From Choristoneura fumiferana (Eukaryota > Arthropoda > Insecta > Lepidoptera > Tortricidae): a stretch of 64,000 nt of DNA. Location of the stretch: assembly GCF_025370935.1 (NCBI RefSeq), contig NC_133476.1:17198180-17262179 (forward strand), in the 5' to 3' direction. Shown here piece after piece: positions 1 through 11,638 of this stretch. Below the pieces are notes generated by a model. It made no database searches and was not told where the DNA came from. It worked only from the letters and a program-made list of their open reading frames with translations. The position numbers and the translations under genes were made by a program. Position 1 is the stretch's first letter, and each line of letters starts with the position of its first letter.

Positions 1-430
1 AGAAACATTAAACTATAGTATAGAATTTTTTCGAACAATAAGTTTATTTGTATGAAGTATCAACCAACTTTCGCTATTTTTTAAATTCGTACCTATGGAA
101 CCCACATTCCACGAGTCTATGTTGTGCTTGGTTGGTTTTTACTGCACTTGGTGAACTTTACACAGGTTTTGAGTGAAAATTTCTCATGTCGGCAATGAGA
201 TTTTGTTATTTGAGTCGGCTCGTCACCTTAATTGTACCCATAGCCCCCTTTTGATGGCGGACTTGCAAAAATATTGGAACGGTACGCAAAAACCGAGTTA
301 TTAAAATATACAGTGGTGATTTCGTATCAAGCTTAGCTAACCTAAGTACGTGTAAGGTTTATACAGATTGTACCACTACTATGGTTCTCCTATGGTATCC
401 CGAAATTTTTTAATCCTATTTTCACTACCA
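1..430. other. AT-rich DNA without a recognised gene
   Basis: No coding region or recognised repeat boundary is visible. Toward 340-430 the sequence starts to show the ACTAG / TAATTTCAC vocabulary of the tandem array that follows, so the left end of that array may lie here. Confidence 0.4.
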
Positions 431-650
431 CTAATTTCACTAGCTCTAAAATCAAAAAGCCGATTTTTTAATATTCCTAACTATTCATTAGCCCTAATTT
501 TAGCGTTCCGAATTTACGTTGTACCTAATTTCACTAGCTCTATAATCAAAAAGCCGAATTTTTTATTTTCCTAAATATTCATTAGCCCTACTTTTAGCGT
601 TCCGAATTTACGTTGTACCTAATTTCACTAGCCCTAACATCAAAAAGCTG
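431..650. repeat. 94-bp tandem repeat (about 2.3 units)
   Basis: The motif TAATTTCACTAGCTCTA followed by ATCAAAAAGCCG recurs at 439, 533 and 627, giving an exact 94-bp period. Each unit also holds CATTAGCCCTAATTTTAGCG. The array lies left of the core block at 764-905. CATTAGCCCTAAT appears inverted (ATTAGGGCTAATG) near 1235, so this looks like the left arm of an array-core-array element. Confidence 0.8.
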
Positions 651-763
651 AAACATTAATTTTCGTTAAATGTATTGATTGGAACAACTTAATTTACTTT
701 ACTTACTGTAATTTAGTAACATATTGAATGGCATCCAACCTTTTTTCCTAGTGAAGTTATCTT

Positions 764-905
764 GGCTGCTATAAAAAAAAGCCTAACATCGAACCTAAAC
801 TACCTAAACTATCCAAGTCGCTTCTGCCCTCGAACCGTCTTGCTCGCTCGCTTAGCTCGCTCGCACAAATTTTGAAGTTATGCGTCGGTCAGGCGCTTCG
901 CGCCT
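764..905 (+). repeat. Interspersed core block, subtype 1, copy 1
   Basis: The block starts with CTATAAAAAAAAGCCTAACA and runs through a segment close to AGTCGCTTCTGC..CGAACCGTCTTGCTCGCTCGC. The same block occurs at 44889-45003 in this orientation and at 14038-14180 in the other. It is GC-rich against its flanks. All three copies sit between arrays of short degenerate motifs. No coding potential is seen. Confidence 0.75.
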
Positions 906-1023
906 TGTCAAAAGTGTAACCTAACCTAACCCATGTGGATACAATTTATCTAATTGAGTATTTGTTTTTCATTTGCAATGATTAAGACTTATGGCTATTA
1001 TGTCTATTAATCATTAGGAATAA

Positions 1024-1310
1024 TCATTATTAGTTTAAGTAATATTAGAGCATTTAATATTTAGTATAAGTAAACATTAGGGTTCATAACTTTAGGTCTA
1101 GTAATAATTATGAATACTCATTATTAGTTTTAGTAATATTAGAGCATTTAATGTTTAGTACAAGTAAACATTAGGATGTAAAACTTTAGGACTAGTAATC
1201 AATTCGGTCATACAAGTTTAGCTGTCATGATATTAGGGCTAATGAAAATTATATCTAACGTTGTATGCCTAGTTAAATTAGCTCTTATGATATTCGGGCT
1301 AGTGAGGGTG
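1024..1310. repeat. 94-bp direct duplication and inverted arm motifs
   Basis: A segment beginning ATTATTAGTTTAAGTAATAT at 1026 is repeated at 1120 with a few substitutions, so the period is again 94 bp. Further right (1200-1310) come GATATTAGGGCTAATGAAAA and GATATTCGGGCTAGTG, inverted versions of the CATTAGCCCTAAT motif seen left of the core. Confidence 0.7.
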
Positions 1311-3224
1311 AACCCACGACTATGCATAGAGGCAAAGTATCTTAAATATTTACTGCAGATAGAAAACTTTACTGAAAAAAGACTTTATTCTAATTTTATG
1401 TAAAATCAATTTAAAATGCATTGTAGTAATCTGTCTGAACCGGAAATCGAACCCGCCAAATAGTAGTGGTATTTTTTTTTATTCTTTCCTGGGAGAAAAA
1501 CCGCGGGATAAAGCGTGTATTACAAAGGTTTTATTTCTAGTTCATTTCAGTACGTAATAAATTAATGCTTTGATACTTTACCAACTTGAAGAAAGCGTCC
1601 ATTATTACTCCTATAAAATTTATCTACCGCCATTTCCACCGAGCTCATCAATAACGCAAAGCAAACTTATAAAGCGGCCCATAGACGGTTGACAATCTGG
1701 CTCGCAAAGTCAGCGCCTGTATTTAGAATGCAGCCTTAACGTGACTGGCAACACTGATTTGCATATTACGCGGCAGTCTGTGGTCAGCGCTTGTTGTGTT
1801 TATCTGTTTTATATCACTTTATTAGCATCAAATTTGAATCAGCAGCGTTTGCTTTCAATTTGGATTCGATTTGACTAAGTTCACGTACACAAATCTGAAT
1901 CTAAACGGGAAGGATTTAGATAAGTTTCACGCAATACTTTTACTACTTCTCTTTTTTTACAACCTTTTATTTAGTTTCACCTGAGCCGTTGTATGTCTGT
2001 AATCAAATCTTGCAAGTTAAATTCGACCAACTTCCAGTAATTGTATTGACTTGAAATTTGGTATAATTGTGTAAATTGCGTGACAATACAATAATCTGGT
2101 AGTCATAATTATCTTGGTAGTCCGGCCAGGATTGTATCCGCAGGACGAAACTCTTGAACGGTTAATGACATCGACTTGAAATTTGGTATGCATGTAAATG
2201 TAGTGTCACTTAGTGTCAATAAAAAGTACAGTCGGCAAAAAGAGCTTAATATTAAAAACGAAATTTTTACCAAAAACTTATTTTTAAACGTTATAAAAGA
2301 AATACAATTTAACATAATAATATCCTACTTTCTTGCCTCTCTTTGGGTGATTGTGTATAAATGCCAATGTCAAAGTCTGTTATCGAAATACTTGCTTCAG
2401 ATGTACCTAGAGCCCTAGAGTCATGCATGTGATGCCGTACCTACACTTTAAATATCGATCAATATGTGGAAAAAATTGCTAACTACAATTAATAAATCCG
2501 AAAAAGCATAAACCAAGGATGTTTAGTTAAAAGTAATTAAATACAACACCTGCTGAAATCTTTTGCTTTAATTATGAAGACATTGTATTTACAATTTATT
2601 GCAGTGAAGTATCAAAAGAACACAATCATTAAAAATAAAGATAATTTATTTGTCATGCATTAGTTCCTATATACAATTATTAAACAATACAAAGTTAATG
2701 TTATTATAAAACAGGTACAAAGATTACAAGTTACTTAAGCAATAAGCAATGAGCTATTATTGCATTGTCACCAGTATTGCCAAGCTTCGTGCAAAACAAA
2801 ATAAAGGTAATAAAGGTAACTAAAACTACATACCAACTAAACTTATAAATAAAAAAGCTGCCCAAAATCACTGCCAGGTGGTAAGGTGCCCAGAAGGCTG
2901 GCAGCATTACCACGCTGTATGGCAATGCTTAATCTTTGTGCTAAGAAAAAGCCAGCCCTCTGGTCACCCGAAGCCGTAATTAATTTGGACGACAATGATT
3001 TATAAATATTAAAAGCACTCAAACCCCAAGGACCCATGTTTCTACCATTTTTGGTCTTAAAAATACTAAAAATTAAACAGCCTAAGAAAAAAGTATTGCG
3101 TTTATTACTTAAAAGTAGTGTGAAATAATTTTGTTAAGTATTTGATCACTAATATTACTATTTCATTTACACTATTTGCAAAAATTAACTATTGAAATTG
3201 GCATAAAATAAAAGGCAAAAAGGA
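1311..3224. other. Non-coding DNA with one old interspersed repeat copy
   Basis: No gene is recognised. Positions 1990-2260 share the landmarks CTTGCAAGTT, ATCGACTTGAAATTTGGTA, CTCTTGAACGGT and GTACAGTC with two more copies at about 6530-6690 and 6898-7155. That is a decayed dispersed family of unknown class. The short open frames here show no protein-like features. Confidence 0.5.
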
Positions 3225-3283
3225 TAATTTATTGAATCAGGCGTACTTTGCGGAGGTCCATATCAATGAACTAAAATAATTTC
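3225..3283. repeat. PLE terminal direct repeat, left copy
   Basis: AATTTATTGAATCAGGCGT, then ACTTTGCGGAGGTCCATATC, then AATGAACTAAAATAATTTC. It matches 6059-6119 almost perfectly, with one T missing after GCG. It continues inward with GCTCACCCGCGACCTT, a landmark of this family elsewhere in the window. Confidence 0.85.
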
Positions 3284-3840
3284 CTTGCTCACCCGCGACC
3301 TTACGATAGCTAAGCTTATGCAAAATATGCGTGTTCATGCAGTTCCTCCACCTCCACACTGTAAGAACACACACAAATCACACAAACCCATCTATCACCA
3401 CCACCACACTACACTGACGCGTTTCGAACTCAAACAGAGCTCATCTTCAGAGTGACACAACCGTACACCATGCTACCAGTTGTTAGACTAACGAACCACA
3501 ACCACCGTTTTAACTTGTCACTGTAACTCCCCAAGTACCCACATACGTTTTATGAAACAAAACAAAACTACCCACAAATTATTAATAAAATTTTTAACCG
3601 TCCTTCAAAACTACCTTGATTTTTTATTTATTTACTGTCAAGGCATGTTTTATTAACTACCATTGCTGAAATTAGATCCAAGCCGTAGCAAGGGAGATGA
3701 AACTAAATTTACCTGCTCATTAATAATAGACCCCATACTGTTGTATCTAATTATCTCCATGCATTCTAAAACATCGAGACGAAACCCCTTGCCACAATAA
3801 TGTAACACTTCATACGAATCGGAGTCCGATAAAGAATGAT

Positions 3841-5890
3841 TTAGTTCCAACAAATGTTGGCAAAATTCGACTTATCAGGATGCTCATTCCTATATGCCGA
3901 AACATGCTCTTTAAATCTAGCATTAAAACTGCGTCCTGTCTGACCAACATATACTTTACTGCAGTCATTACAAGTGAGCTTGTATACACCCGATCTAGTT
4001 CCTTTATCTACCTTCTCTTTGTGGTTACAAAGTTTAGAGTACAAAGAGTTGTTAGTCTTAAAGGCTACCTTAACATTGTTTGATTTTAAAATACCACAAA
4101 TTCTATCAGACAAACGACCAACGTATGAAATGCTACACCTATATTTGTTAGAAGACTGCGATGGTAACACGGCGTAAAGCATGCTATTCACTATCCGTGC
4201 CTGCTTCTTCTGAACCAAACTATTGACCATTGATTTAGTATAACCATTCGACAACGCTATCTGATAAATAGTATTTAACTCTAAATCAAAATCTTCCCTA
4301 GAAAGAGGTACAGTTAACAATCTATGTACATAACAATGAAAAGCTGCTAATTTATGCTGCCACGGTGATTAGACGATGCTGGTATCACGGCATCTGTGTA
4401 CGTGGGCTTTCGGTAAATTTTGAACTGGTGTTTATTATTAAATCTAATAATTGTCAAATCCAAAAAGTTTAACGAAAAATTTTCTTCTAATTCTTTTTAA
4501 ATTTTATTTTAACATGTTTGTTATTTAAACCATTCACAAACAAGTCGAGCTGTCTCATACTTCCCCTCCAGCACAGAATTAAATCATCAACGTACCTATA
4601 ATAATACACAATATATTATTACCCACTATGTACCTATTTTCAAAGTAATCCATAAAAATATCTGCCATTAATGGACTCAGAGGTGATCCCATTGCTAAAC
4701 CATCACTCTGTAAATAATACTGTCCATTAAACCGGAAATAATTTTGCTTCATGCATAAAGTTACCAAATCAATTAATTCACAAACCTCCCCAGGATGTAA
4801 ACGCTTCCTTTCCAAATGGTTTTTAAGAATAACTATTGTCTCACTATATGGTACATTAGTAAATAAACTATCTACATCTAAAGAAAGCAATGTTGCGTTA
4901 GGCGGAATGCTGTAATCTTTAATTTTGCTAACTAAATCCGAACTATTCTTAAACTGTATGATGGGTTAAAAGAAGATTTTACACGAATAACACTATTTAA
5001 TTTCCTTGCCAATTTATATGCTGGAGCACTCACATATGAGACAACTGGACGAACTGGCACATTATCCTTATGAATTTTAGGCAATCCATACAGAATTGGT
5101 GCCTGCGGATTCATAGGTATACAACAAAACTCTTTGTTGTTCGGTTTCAAAGGTAAATTGAGATTTTTTAACAAGCTTCTTTAATTCATTATGAAACGTT
5201 ATTGTAGGGTCCTTTTGTAAAACTGTGAAACCATCTCCCTGAATTACATCTAAAACTTTTTGATTATATTGGCTTCTTTCTAAAAAACAATACAATTACC
5301 TTATCAGCCTTGGAAACAACCAAATCATTGTCATGCACTTTGCGTTGAACGGATCGCAAAGAATGTAATTCCGTTACATTGGCAACACACTCTGTAATAT
5401 TGTATTTTTAAGTGTATTCGCCACCAAAACCTTTGTCTCTAAATCACCGCTGTTACTCACAATTGCAACTTCTGAATCTACCGCCAAACCTTCCACTATT
5501 TTCTGATTTAATTTAGAGGTAGATTATACTTCAAACCTTTTTCCAATAATTTATTTTCACCGTCCGAAAATTCTACATTAGTAAGATTTTTAACACGAGG
5601 GTAGAAAGTATGACCGTTATTAGATTCCCGTTATTATTGTTGAAAGAATAAAAAGAATGTGATCTACGTCCCGTAAGCCAACGCAACTTTTTACATTGAG
5701 TTAAATACTTTTTATGAGCGTCCACTGAAGCAAATATTCGGGCTTTTTCATCCAAACAATCGAACTCAATTTTATGTAATTTATAAGTAAGCTCAGACTG
5801 CAAAATTTTAAGATGTAACTTTAAATTATCTCTAACACGAAACCAACTACGCGACTCTTCATTTAACCAAATTTTCTTAGCCCTCTCCAT
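3841..5890 (-). pseudogene. Penelope reverse transcriptase / GIY-YIG endonuclease, broken
   Basis: On the minus strand, 5890-5573 gives an N-terminal helical segment. The interval 5295-4932 gives fragments in two frames, including PMNPQAPILYGLPKIHK, an RT finger motif. The interval 4890-4579 gives LDVDSLFTNVP and DGLAMGSPLSPLMADIF, which are RT palm motifs. The active-site YVDD is encoded at 4594-4583 but in another frame from the preceding block, so there is at least one frameshift just before the catalytic box. The interval 4320-3841 ends the protein with the GIY-YIG nuclease, seen as GVYKLTC and then KVYVGQTGRSFNARFKEH. In PLEs the RT copies the RNA and the nuclease makes the target nick. 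Several frame changes and stops make this a relic. Confidence 0.88.
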
Positions 5891-6058
5891 TGCAATTTTG
5901 CAGCTATACTGGTATTATAACAACGAATTGAATATAATTAGGTACAACATTCAAACGTTTACTTGTGATTAAACCAAATATTTTGAACAGCTAGACGATG
6001 TTGCTTAGTTAATTTAAAGATATAAACGTGCCTGCACGGCTACGCATGCCGATTTTAA

Positions 6059-6119
6059 ATAATTTATTGAATCAGGCGTTACTTTGCGGAGGTCCATATC
6101 AATGAACTAAAATAATTTC
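6059..6119. repeat. PLE terminal direct repeat, right copy (cut by gap)
   Basis: The same sequence and orientation as 3225-3283. It stops at AATAATTTC where the run of N begins, so the missing bases probably start with more of this terminal repeat. Confidence 0.85.
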
Positions 6120-6219
6120 NNNNNNNNNNNNNNNNNNNNNNNNNNNNNNNNNNNNNNNNNNNNNNNNNNNNNNNNNNNNNNNNNNNNNNNNNNNNNNNNN
6201 NNNNNNNNNNNNNNNNNNN
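6120..6219. other. Assembly gap (100 N)
   Basis: Exactly 100 N, a conventional placeholder length. The left edge breaks inside a PLE terminal repeat, suggesting the assembly failed on a repeated PLE sequence. Confidence 0.99.
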
Positions 6220-6530
6220 TGGCAATGATGGTCTTTTCCAAAGTGCTTGGTATTTTAAAAAAATTACGTGTAAAATGGCTTCATTGCGGCCCTATTTACG
6301 GATAAATGATATGAATTTGAATTTGGATAAGGGAAATTTTTGAAAATTTTTAGCACTGGGTTTTAGAGTCTTTGCAATTGTTGATAAGGTATGTCACACA
6401 ACAACAACCTCAATGAAGACCACGAATAAATTTTGGAAATTTTCCAGGGGAATTTTGGAAATCCGAAAATTTCAATTGCAACTACCAGACGAATAGTTTA
6501 CGCGTGCGAAGCCGCGGGTAAAAACTAGTA
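6220..6530. repeat. LINE-type tail plus short non-LTR-like fragment
   Basis: The first part (TGGCAATGATGGTCTTTTCC, then TTGCGGCCCTATTT) resembles 13975-14035 and 29300-29400. All carry GGCAnTGATG and GCGGCC-like landmarks, suggesting a shared retroelement 3' end. The second part ends GCCGCGGGTAAAAACTAGTA. A similar sequence appears inverted near 52806. Confidence 0.5.
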
Positions 6531-7155
6531 ATACAATAATCTGGTAATGAAATTTATATTGGCCCGTCACAGTTGCTCCGCATGATGTAACTCTTCAACA
6601 TTTAGTGGTATCGACTTGAAACGTGATACGGAGACGTACCTAGTTTGGATGACAATGTAAGTAGGGTTCAGTCAACGAAAACAAAATGTGCAGTCAGCAA
6701 ACAAAATACAGAAACTTATTATATTTTTGTATACCTATTGGTATTGATTCCAGCCAGTAGCTAGTTATAGGTGTGCGCTGTCTGTCATCGAATCCACACA
6801 CACACACACACACATTCAGTCAGTATTTTTCATTTATTCTTTCGCAAGCTTTATTTAACTTGCAATGTATGTATGTATAATATGTGTATGTATGTGCGGT
6901 TCAAACCTTGCAAGTTGAATTTGACCCACTTTCAGTAGGATAGACTTGAAAGTCGGCATACTTACTTAGTAAATTAATCTTGTGACAGTACAATTATTTG
7001 TAGTGTCACCCGAGTGGTCCAGCCACCAGCCTGACGTCTCGATCGTCAGAGGACGGAACTCCTCAACGGTAAATGGCATCGACTTGAAATTTGGTACAAA
7101 AATGTACTAATTTTGATGTCAATGCAAGTACAGTCAACAAAAACTTCAGTCAGCA
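6530..7155. repeat. Two copies of a dispersed repeat also present near 2 kb
   Basis: Copies at about 6530-6690 and 6898-7155 share ATCGACTTGAAA, an AACTCyTCAACG landmark and GTACAGTCAACAAAA. A CA-dinucleotide run lies near 6798-6812. No coding sequence or terminal structure can be defined. Confidence 0.5.
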
Positions 7156-7185
7156 AAAATCTTTTATTAAAAAGTACAATACAAT

Positions 7186-7480
7186 AAATGATGATGATAA
7201 CGATGATAATGATGATGATCATGATGATGTGATAATGATGATGATGACGACAACTACAACGATGATGATGATGATGAGATGAAGATGGTCACGACGATGA
7301 TGATTTTCTTTTATTCGAATGGATGGCAAACGGCAAGTGGGTCTCTTGATGGTAAGACTCAGTAAGAGATCACCACCGCTCATAAACATCTGCAACACCA
7401 GGGGTATTGCAGATGATGGTGATGATGTGATGTTTATGATGATGTGATGTTTATGATGACGATGATGATGATGATGAGTC
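7186..7480. repeat. GAT trinucleotide microsatellite with embedded retroelement scrap
   Basis: GAT/ATG/GAC triplets run through 7186-7300 and 7412-7475. Between them, 7306-7413 carries GGATGGCAAACGGCAAGTGG and CTGCAACACCAGGGGTATTG. This is a truncated minus-orientation copy of the poly(A) retroelement found complete at 30726-30960, 32993-33256 and 46500-46800. Confidence 0.8.
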
Positions 7481-9044
7481 GCGGGCAACAGCTTGTTATT
7501 TGATAAGAGCGTTTTATACCTGCATAACAACAAAGCCGAAAGAAATTTTTAGCAGTCTGTTATGTCTATGTTTTGCGTAGGTACCTACCTATATGTATCA
7601 CAACAACGCTGCTTGATTGATTTCAAGGAAAAGGGACGCAATTTGACATGTAAATGACACGAATTCACAGGGACTCTTCAACGTGATTGTGATTGTGACA
7701 AAGTGTATAATTTGAGTTCAGATAGAGATAACTAGTGTATGTAAACCGACTTAGTAGTCATTTCTAATTTAAAAAACTAATTTCAGGAATTAGACTAATT
7801 TTTACTAAAAATCAACTAATTGGACTCCAGAGAAGGTAAGACCTGCTTTACTTCTTTTTGCCACACATAAGTAATTTCACATTATCATCACAATACAAGT
7901 AATAGGCAGTAGATCGACTATATATACTAGCCACAGATACTAGCGCTCGAATTTTTTCATGTGATTAATTCAACAACAAGTCGTTTCGAACTTGCCGCAA
8001 TAGACGCATTTTTTTTGTATGACCAACTTATAATTTAACTAATAAATAAATAATCATAAAATTAACATATGTTTTATCCCTACCCCTAAAACTAAACACA
8101 TACAATAAAAATATACACACGTCTGTTTCACTTTTGTAGACGCCAACCATAGCGCTCCGCCCAGCTGTAGTATAAATTTCAAGAATTTATTTATTTTTAT
8201 TTTTTATTCGACTGGATGGCAAAGGAGCAAGTGGGTCTCCTGATGGTAAGAATACGGCTAAGTCAAAATACTTCCTATTGCTTGTATTGTGTTATCATCA
8301 TTCCAACCTATAATCCCACTGTTAGCACAGGCTTTCACTTCGAGTAGTATACTGGGGCTGATAGTTTCTGTTGTTATATTTGGTGGAAAGAGCTGGAAGA
8401 GTATTAAATAAATGATTTGTAAGATATGAGTTAGCAAAAAGATGTTCATTGACAAAGATGTTTATTTCGAGTAACAATACATAAAGAAAAAATATAACTA
8501 TATAAACAAGTCTGCACAACAGACGTTAGGTACTTACTATCTACAAAAGTTACAACGGAGGATTAGTGCAGATTGGGAACAGCAATTGAATATTTAAAAA
8601 AAAAAACTAGAGATGCGAGACTGGATTCGAAACCATGATCCTTCTTGAATGGCCATTTAGTAGGTCGAACAACTCTGTTACCACGTACCTTTTTACCCTA
8701 ACTGAAGCGAAGGTTATGTTTTGAATCTGTGTGTATATATATTTAAGTATGTACGTATGTTCCTATGTTCGCTCGTAACTACTAAACGGTTTATTCAATT
8801 GTGACAAGTGATACGTTATTAGATTTGTCTTATTAGTGTGAGGGTCACTTATTGGGTAAATAAAATTCTTATGAAGTCAAAGTTAATTTTGTTGAGTTTT
8901 AATAATCTGATCTAATGTTGATGCACCACCTGCTGTAAACTACGTAGTCCTAATATTATTGTATTTGGCTCTCTATTGCCTAATATAAACTGGAGACTCC
9001 AGCACTGCGGTGTGGAATGTCAATTTTGGATCTATATTGGATAA
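7481..9044. other. Non-coding DNA; one short retroelement fragment
   Basis: No gene is seen. Positions 8190-8262 hold a truncated minus-orientation copy of the GCAAGTGGGTCTCCTGATGG retroelement with its T-run on the left. The remaining short open frames (for example 8258-8519 minus) are AT-rich and featureless. Confidence 0.45.
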
Positions 9045-9168
9045 CAACTTATGTCATAATGATCTTTTGCCATAATAACGTTTGCCATAATGTAAATATA
9101 GTTTTTTCCTAATATTGAATATCCTAATGCTTATTTGCACTAATTTCGTAAGTACTAATTATCATAGT
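9045..9168. repeat. Degenerate CCATAAT / CCTAATAT motif array, left part
   Basis: GCCATAATAACG, GCCATAATGTAA, CCTAATATTGAA and CCTAATGCTTA recur every 10-20 bases. The array stops abruptly at the inserted TIR element at 9169. Similar motifs (CCTAATAG, CCTAATATTGG) resume right after 11638, which suggests one array split by an insertion. Confidence 0.65.
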
Positions 9169-10261
9169 ATCGATGGCAGCAAAGTAGATACGGACATCTA
9201 CATTTTTTCAAAAATGCTTTTTTTACAAAAAATAACTTATTTCAACCATATCTATAAGTCTGTTAAAAAAATATTTCAAATTTCAAAATAATGAAGAAAA
9301 TTTGGCACGTAAAAGAAAACATCTACACTAGCTTTTGAAAAAACATCGCAGTAGAAACGGACATTTGAATTTATCCGCTTTTACTTCGGAGCTTTGACAG
9401 GATGCTTGTGACGTCAATAAAGTCACATGCCACTTGTCCGTTTATACGTCATACTTTTTGCATATGTCTCAATCTACAAATTTATTATTTCTAATTTCTA
9501 TGAGAAAATTATTTGTTTTTTCTTAAAATATTTAAACAAATAGATATATTACTTAACATTGGTTTCATACACTTGTTTGTTTTTTTATTTAGACAGCAAA
9601 TGAATTAAAATTCTTAACGTAAGTAAGTACTTAAGTTTCTATTGCTTGCAGCTTACCGCTTTTTGGAAACGACACGCCTGAACAGATTTTGACTGATGAT
9701 GACGAGCAATCTGTTTTTTTCCTAATAGGTATAGAAGTAGTAGAATATCGATTATACTATTCATCATCAGCCAATAGCAGTCCGGACATAGGCCTCCCCC
9801 ATAGACCGCCATTGCGCCCTGTCTTCGGCTAGACACATCCAGCTTTTACCACCAGCCTTTCGCAGATCGTCCCTCTACCTGAACGGAGGGCGTCTTGGAC
9901 TACGTTTGCCGAGACGCGGTCTCCACTCAATATCTTCAGCGGTTGTCGGTGCTTCAACAGATATGACCCAGCCCACTGCCACTTCAAGTTGTTAATTCTA
10001 TGAACTGTGTCGATGACCTTAGTTCTGTGTCGGATAGTCTAGTTGCGGATTTTATCCTTCAGAAAAACTCCGAGCATAGCTCGTTCCATAGCTGGCAGAG
10101 CCGCGTTTCAGCTCCGTATGTCATGACGGGTAGGACGCACTGGTTAAAAACTTTCGTTTTCAGACATTACGGTATAATTGACGAAAAAACTCGACATAAT
10201 TTTCCGAATGCTGCCCAGCCCAGCTGAATCCTTCTTTTGGCCTCCTTCTCAAAGTTGTGTT

Positions 10262-10766
10262 CTACCTAAGACTACTGTTACATTATGCTCGTTACTAGCA
10301 TGCTAATAAGCATGCTAGTACCTGCTGTACCTGTATGACACAGAAAAAGCATGTTAATAGTAGCAAGCCGTGGTGGCCGAGTGGTTTGACCTATGGCCTC
10401 TCAAGCAGAGTATAGTGGGTTCAAACCCCGGCTCGCACCTCTGAGTTTTTCGGAATTCATGTGCGAAATTACATTTGAAATTTACCACGAGCTTTACGGT
10501 GAAGGAAAACATCGTGAGGAAACCTGCACAAACCTGCGAAGCTATTCAATGGTGTGTGTGAAGTTCCCAATCCGAACTGGGCCCGCGTGGGAACTACAGC
10601 CCAAGCCCTCTCATTCTGTGAGTAGGCCTGTGCCCAGCAGTGGGACGTATATAGGCTGGGATTATTAGTATTATAATAGTAGCACGTCCCTATGCACATA
10701 TGCTAGTAAGTAGCATTTGCTGAATAGTAGCATGCTTTCGTGCTAGTAACTAGCATGTGTTGGTAC
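10262..10766. mobile_element. Small GCTAGTA-rich insertion inside the RTE relic
   Basis: Apart from the SINE, about 200 bp is made of repeated and inverted TACTAGC, GCATGCTA and GCTAGTA words (10285-10315 and 10700-10757). It splits an otherwise recognisable RTE protein segment, so it is an insertion. Its exact ends and class are not resolved. Confidence 0.55.
10367..10673 (+). mobile_element. tRNA-derived SINE (lepidopteran type), full-length copy 1
   Basis: It starts GCCGTGGTGGCCGAGTGGTT, a pol III A-box-like tRNA head, followed by B-box-like GGGTTCAAACCCC. It ends GTGGGACGTATATAGGCTGG plus an ATTATTA tail. It is flanked by an 11-bp direct repeat TAATAGTAGCA at 10355-10365 and 10674-10684, the target-site duplication expected of LINE-driven insertion. 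The family resembles SINEs described from Heliconius and Helicoverpa; that name match is from memory. Confidence 0.92.
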
Positions 10767-11638
10767 CTTAACTGCAAAATCAGGCCGAGGTATGTGTACT
10801 CCGAAACAACATCAAGAAGATTTCCACTAACGATGACGGGCCTCTGATCCATGTGGCCATTGATGACAATTTTGGTATTATCCACATTCATTATAGCATT
10901 ATATTGTTTATACTATTATAGTACATACTGTTTTATTTTTACAGTTTATATTGTTTTGTTTTGGGATATATTTTGTACGTAATTTTATTACTTGTACCTA
11001 CTGTTGATTTATTTAATTTATTAGTGTAAAACTATAAAAAATAACTTAGTTTTTGAGTACGTAAAAACATATATGAGTAAACAAAAATAAAACAATTTTT
11101 TTTTATTTTATTTAACACATATTTTGGGGGTTTTTAACGAAATAAATTAATTTATATGATAGACAGCGATGAGGTTGAGTGGTAGATAACTCATTTAATA
11201 ATATGAATAAAATGATTAATGCAAAGTAAATAAAGACATCTACAAAATTTTATCAAAAAAAGGGTGAATACTCGTTGCATGTTGTTTAGATTATCTCTAA
11301 ACACTCCTCTAAGTTTTACCGGAGATTCTTACCTTAGCTTATTCGTTTTTTATAACGGAAAAGGCGTTTGTTTCATTACAACGCATAAACGGATATCAGG
11401 CAGATGTCTTCCTCTACGTTTAAGCTCTTTCAAAGTAAAAAAAGACATCTACAATTTTTCATTAAAATAATGTTACAGAAATAAAATCTGTTGAACAAGA
11501 ACATTATTTTAATGCATCATAGAAAATTTCATGGTAATCAGTCCATTAATCTCAAAGTAGTCATTATTTTTTACTAAATACGCTCTCCTGTAAAATAGCT
11601 ATTTTGTAGATATCTTCTTTTACTTTGCTGCCATCGAT

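Larger units (their letters stand above)
3225..6119 (-). mobile_element. Penelope-like retroelement (PLE), degenerate copy
   Basis: The minus strand encodes, in order, an N-terminal region, a reverse transcriptase with the catalytic YVDD box, and a C-terminal GIY-YIG endonuclease. That order is characteristic of Penelope-like elements. Direct terminal repeats of about 60 bp (3225-3283 and 6059-6119) flank the coding part, as expected for PLE pseudo-LTRs. The right repeat runs into the assembly gap, so the element's true end is unknown. A second, coding-poor copy lies at 51966-52575, and terminal-repeat scraps are scattered through the window. Coding frames are broken, so this copy cannot be autonomous. 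Confidence 0.9.
9765..10891 (-). pseudogene. RTE-type LINE reverse transcriptase relic, C-terminal part, interrupted
   Basis: Minus-strand reading gives VSEYTYLGLILQL (about 10805-10767), then an interruption, then NFEKEAKRRIQLGWAAFGK (about 10256-10200). After that come INNLKWQWAGSYLLKHR and EWRPRLGKRSPRRP (about 9925-9885). These blocks, in this order, match the C-terminal end of RTE-like non-LTR reverse transcriptases common in Lepidoptera. Stops and frame changes occur. The break between the first two blocks (about 10262-10766) is filled by a GCTAGTA-rich insert carrying a SINE. The RT catalytic core is absent. Confidence 0.8.
9169..11638. mobile_element. 2.5-kb TIR element (non-autonomous) with nested insertions
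   Basis: The ends are perfect 18-bp inverted repeats, ATCGATGGCAGCAAAGTA, at 9169-9186 and 11621-11638. Less perfect inverted similarity follows (the GA..TCTACA motif). Diverged GACATCTAC motifs recur inside both ends. No transposase is seen. It contains an RTE relic, a GCTAGTA-rich insert and a SINE. The flanks look like two halves of the degenerate array at 9045 and 11640, so it probably inserted there. Confidence 0.75.

Noticed and set aside
7091..7533. Asp- or His-rich peptides
   Set aside because: Produced by the GAT microsatellite, not by a gene.
10367..10450. tRNA gene (A-box and B-box present)
   Set aside because: The sequence continues into a SINE body and tail, recurs many times, cannot be folded into a proper tRNA past the head, and has a target-site duplication.
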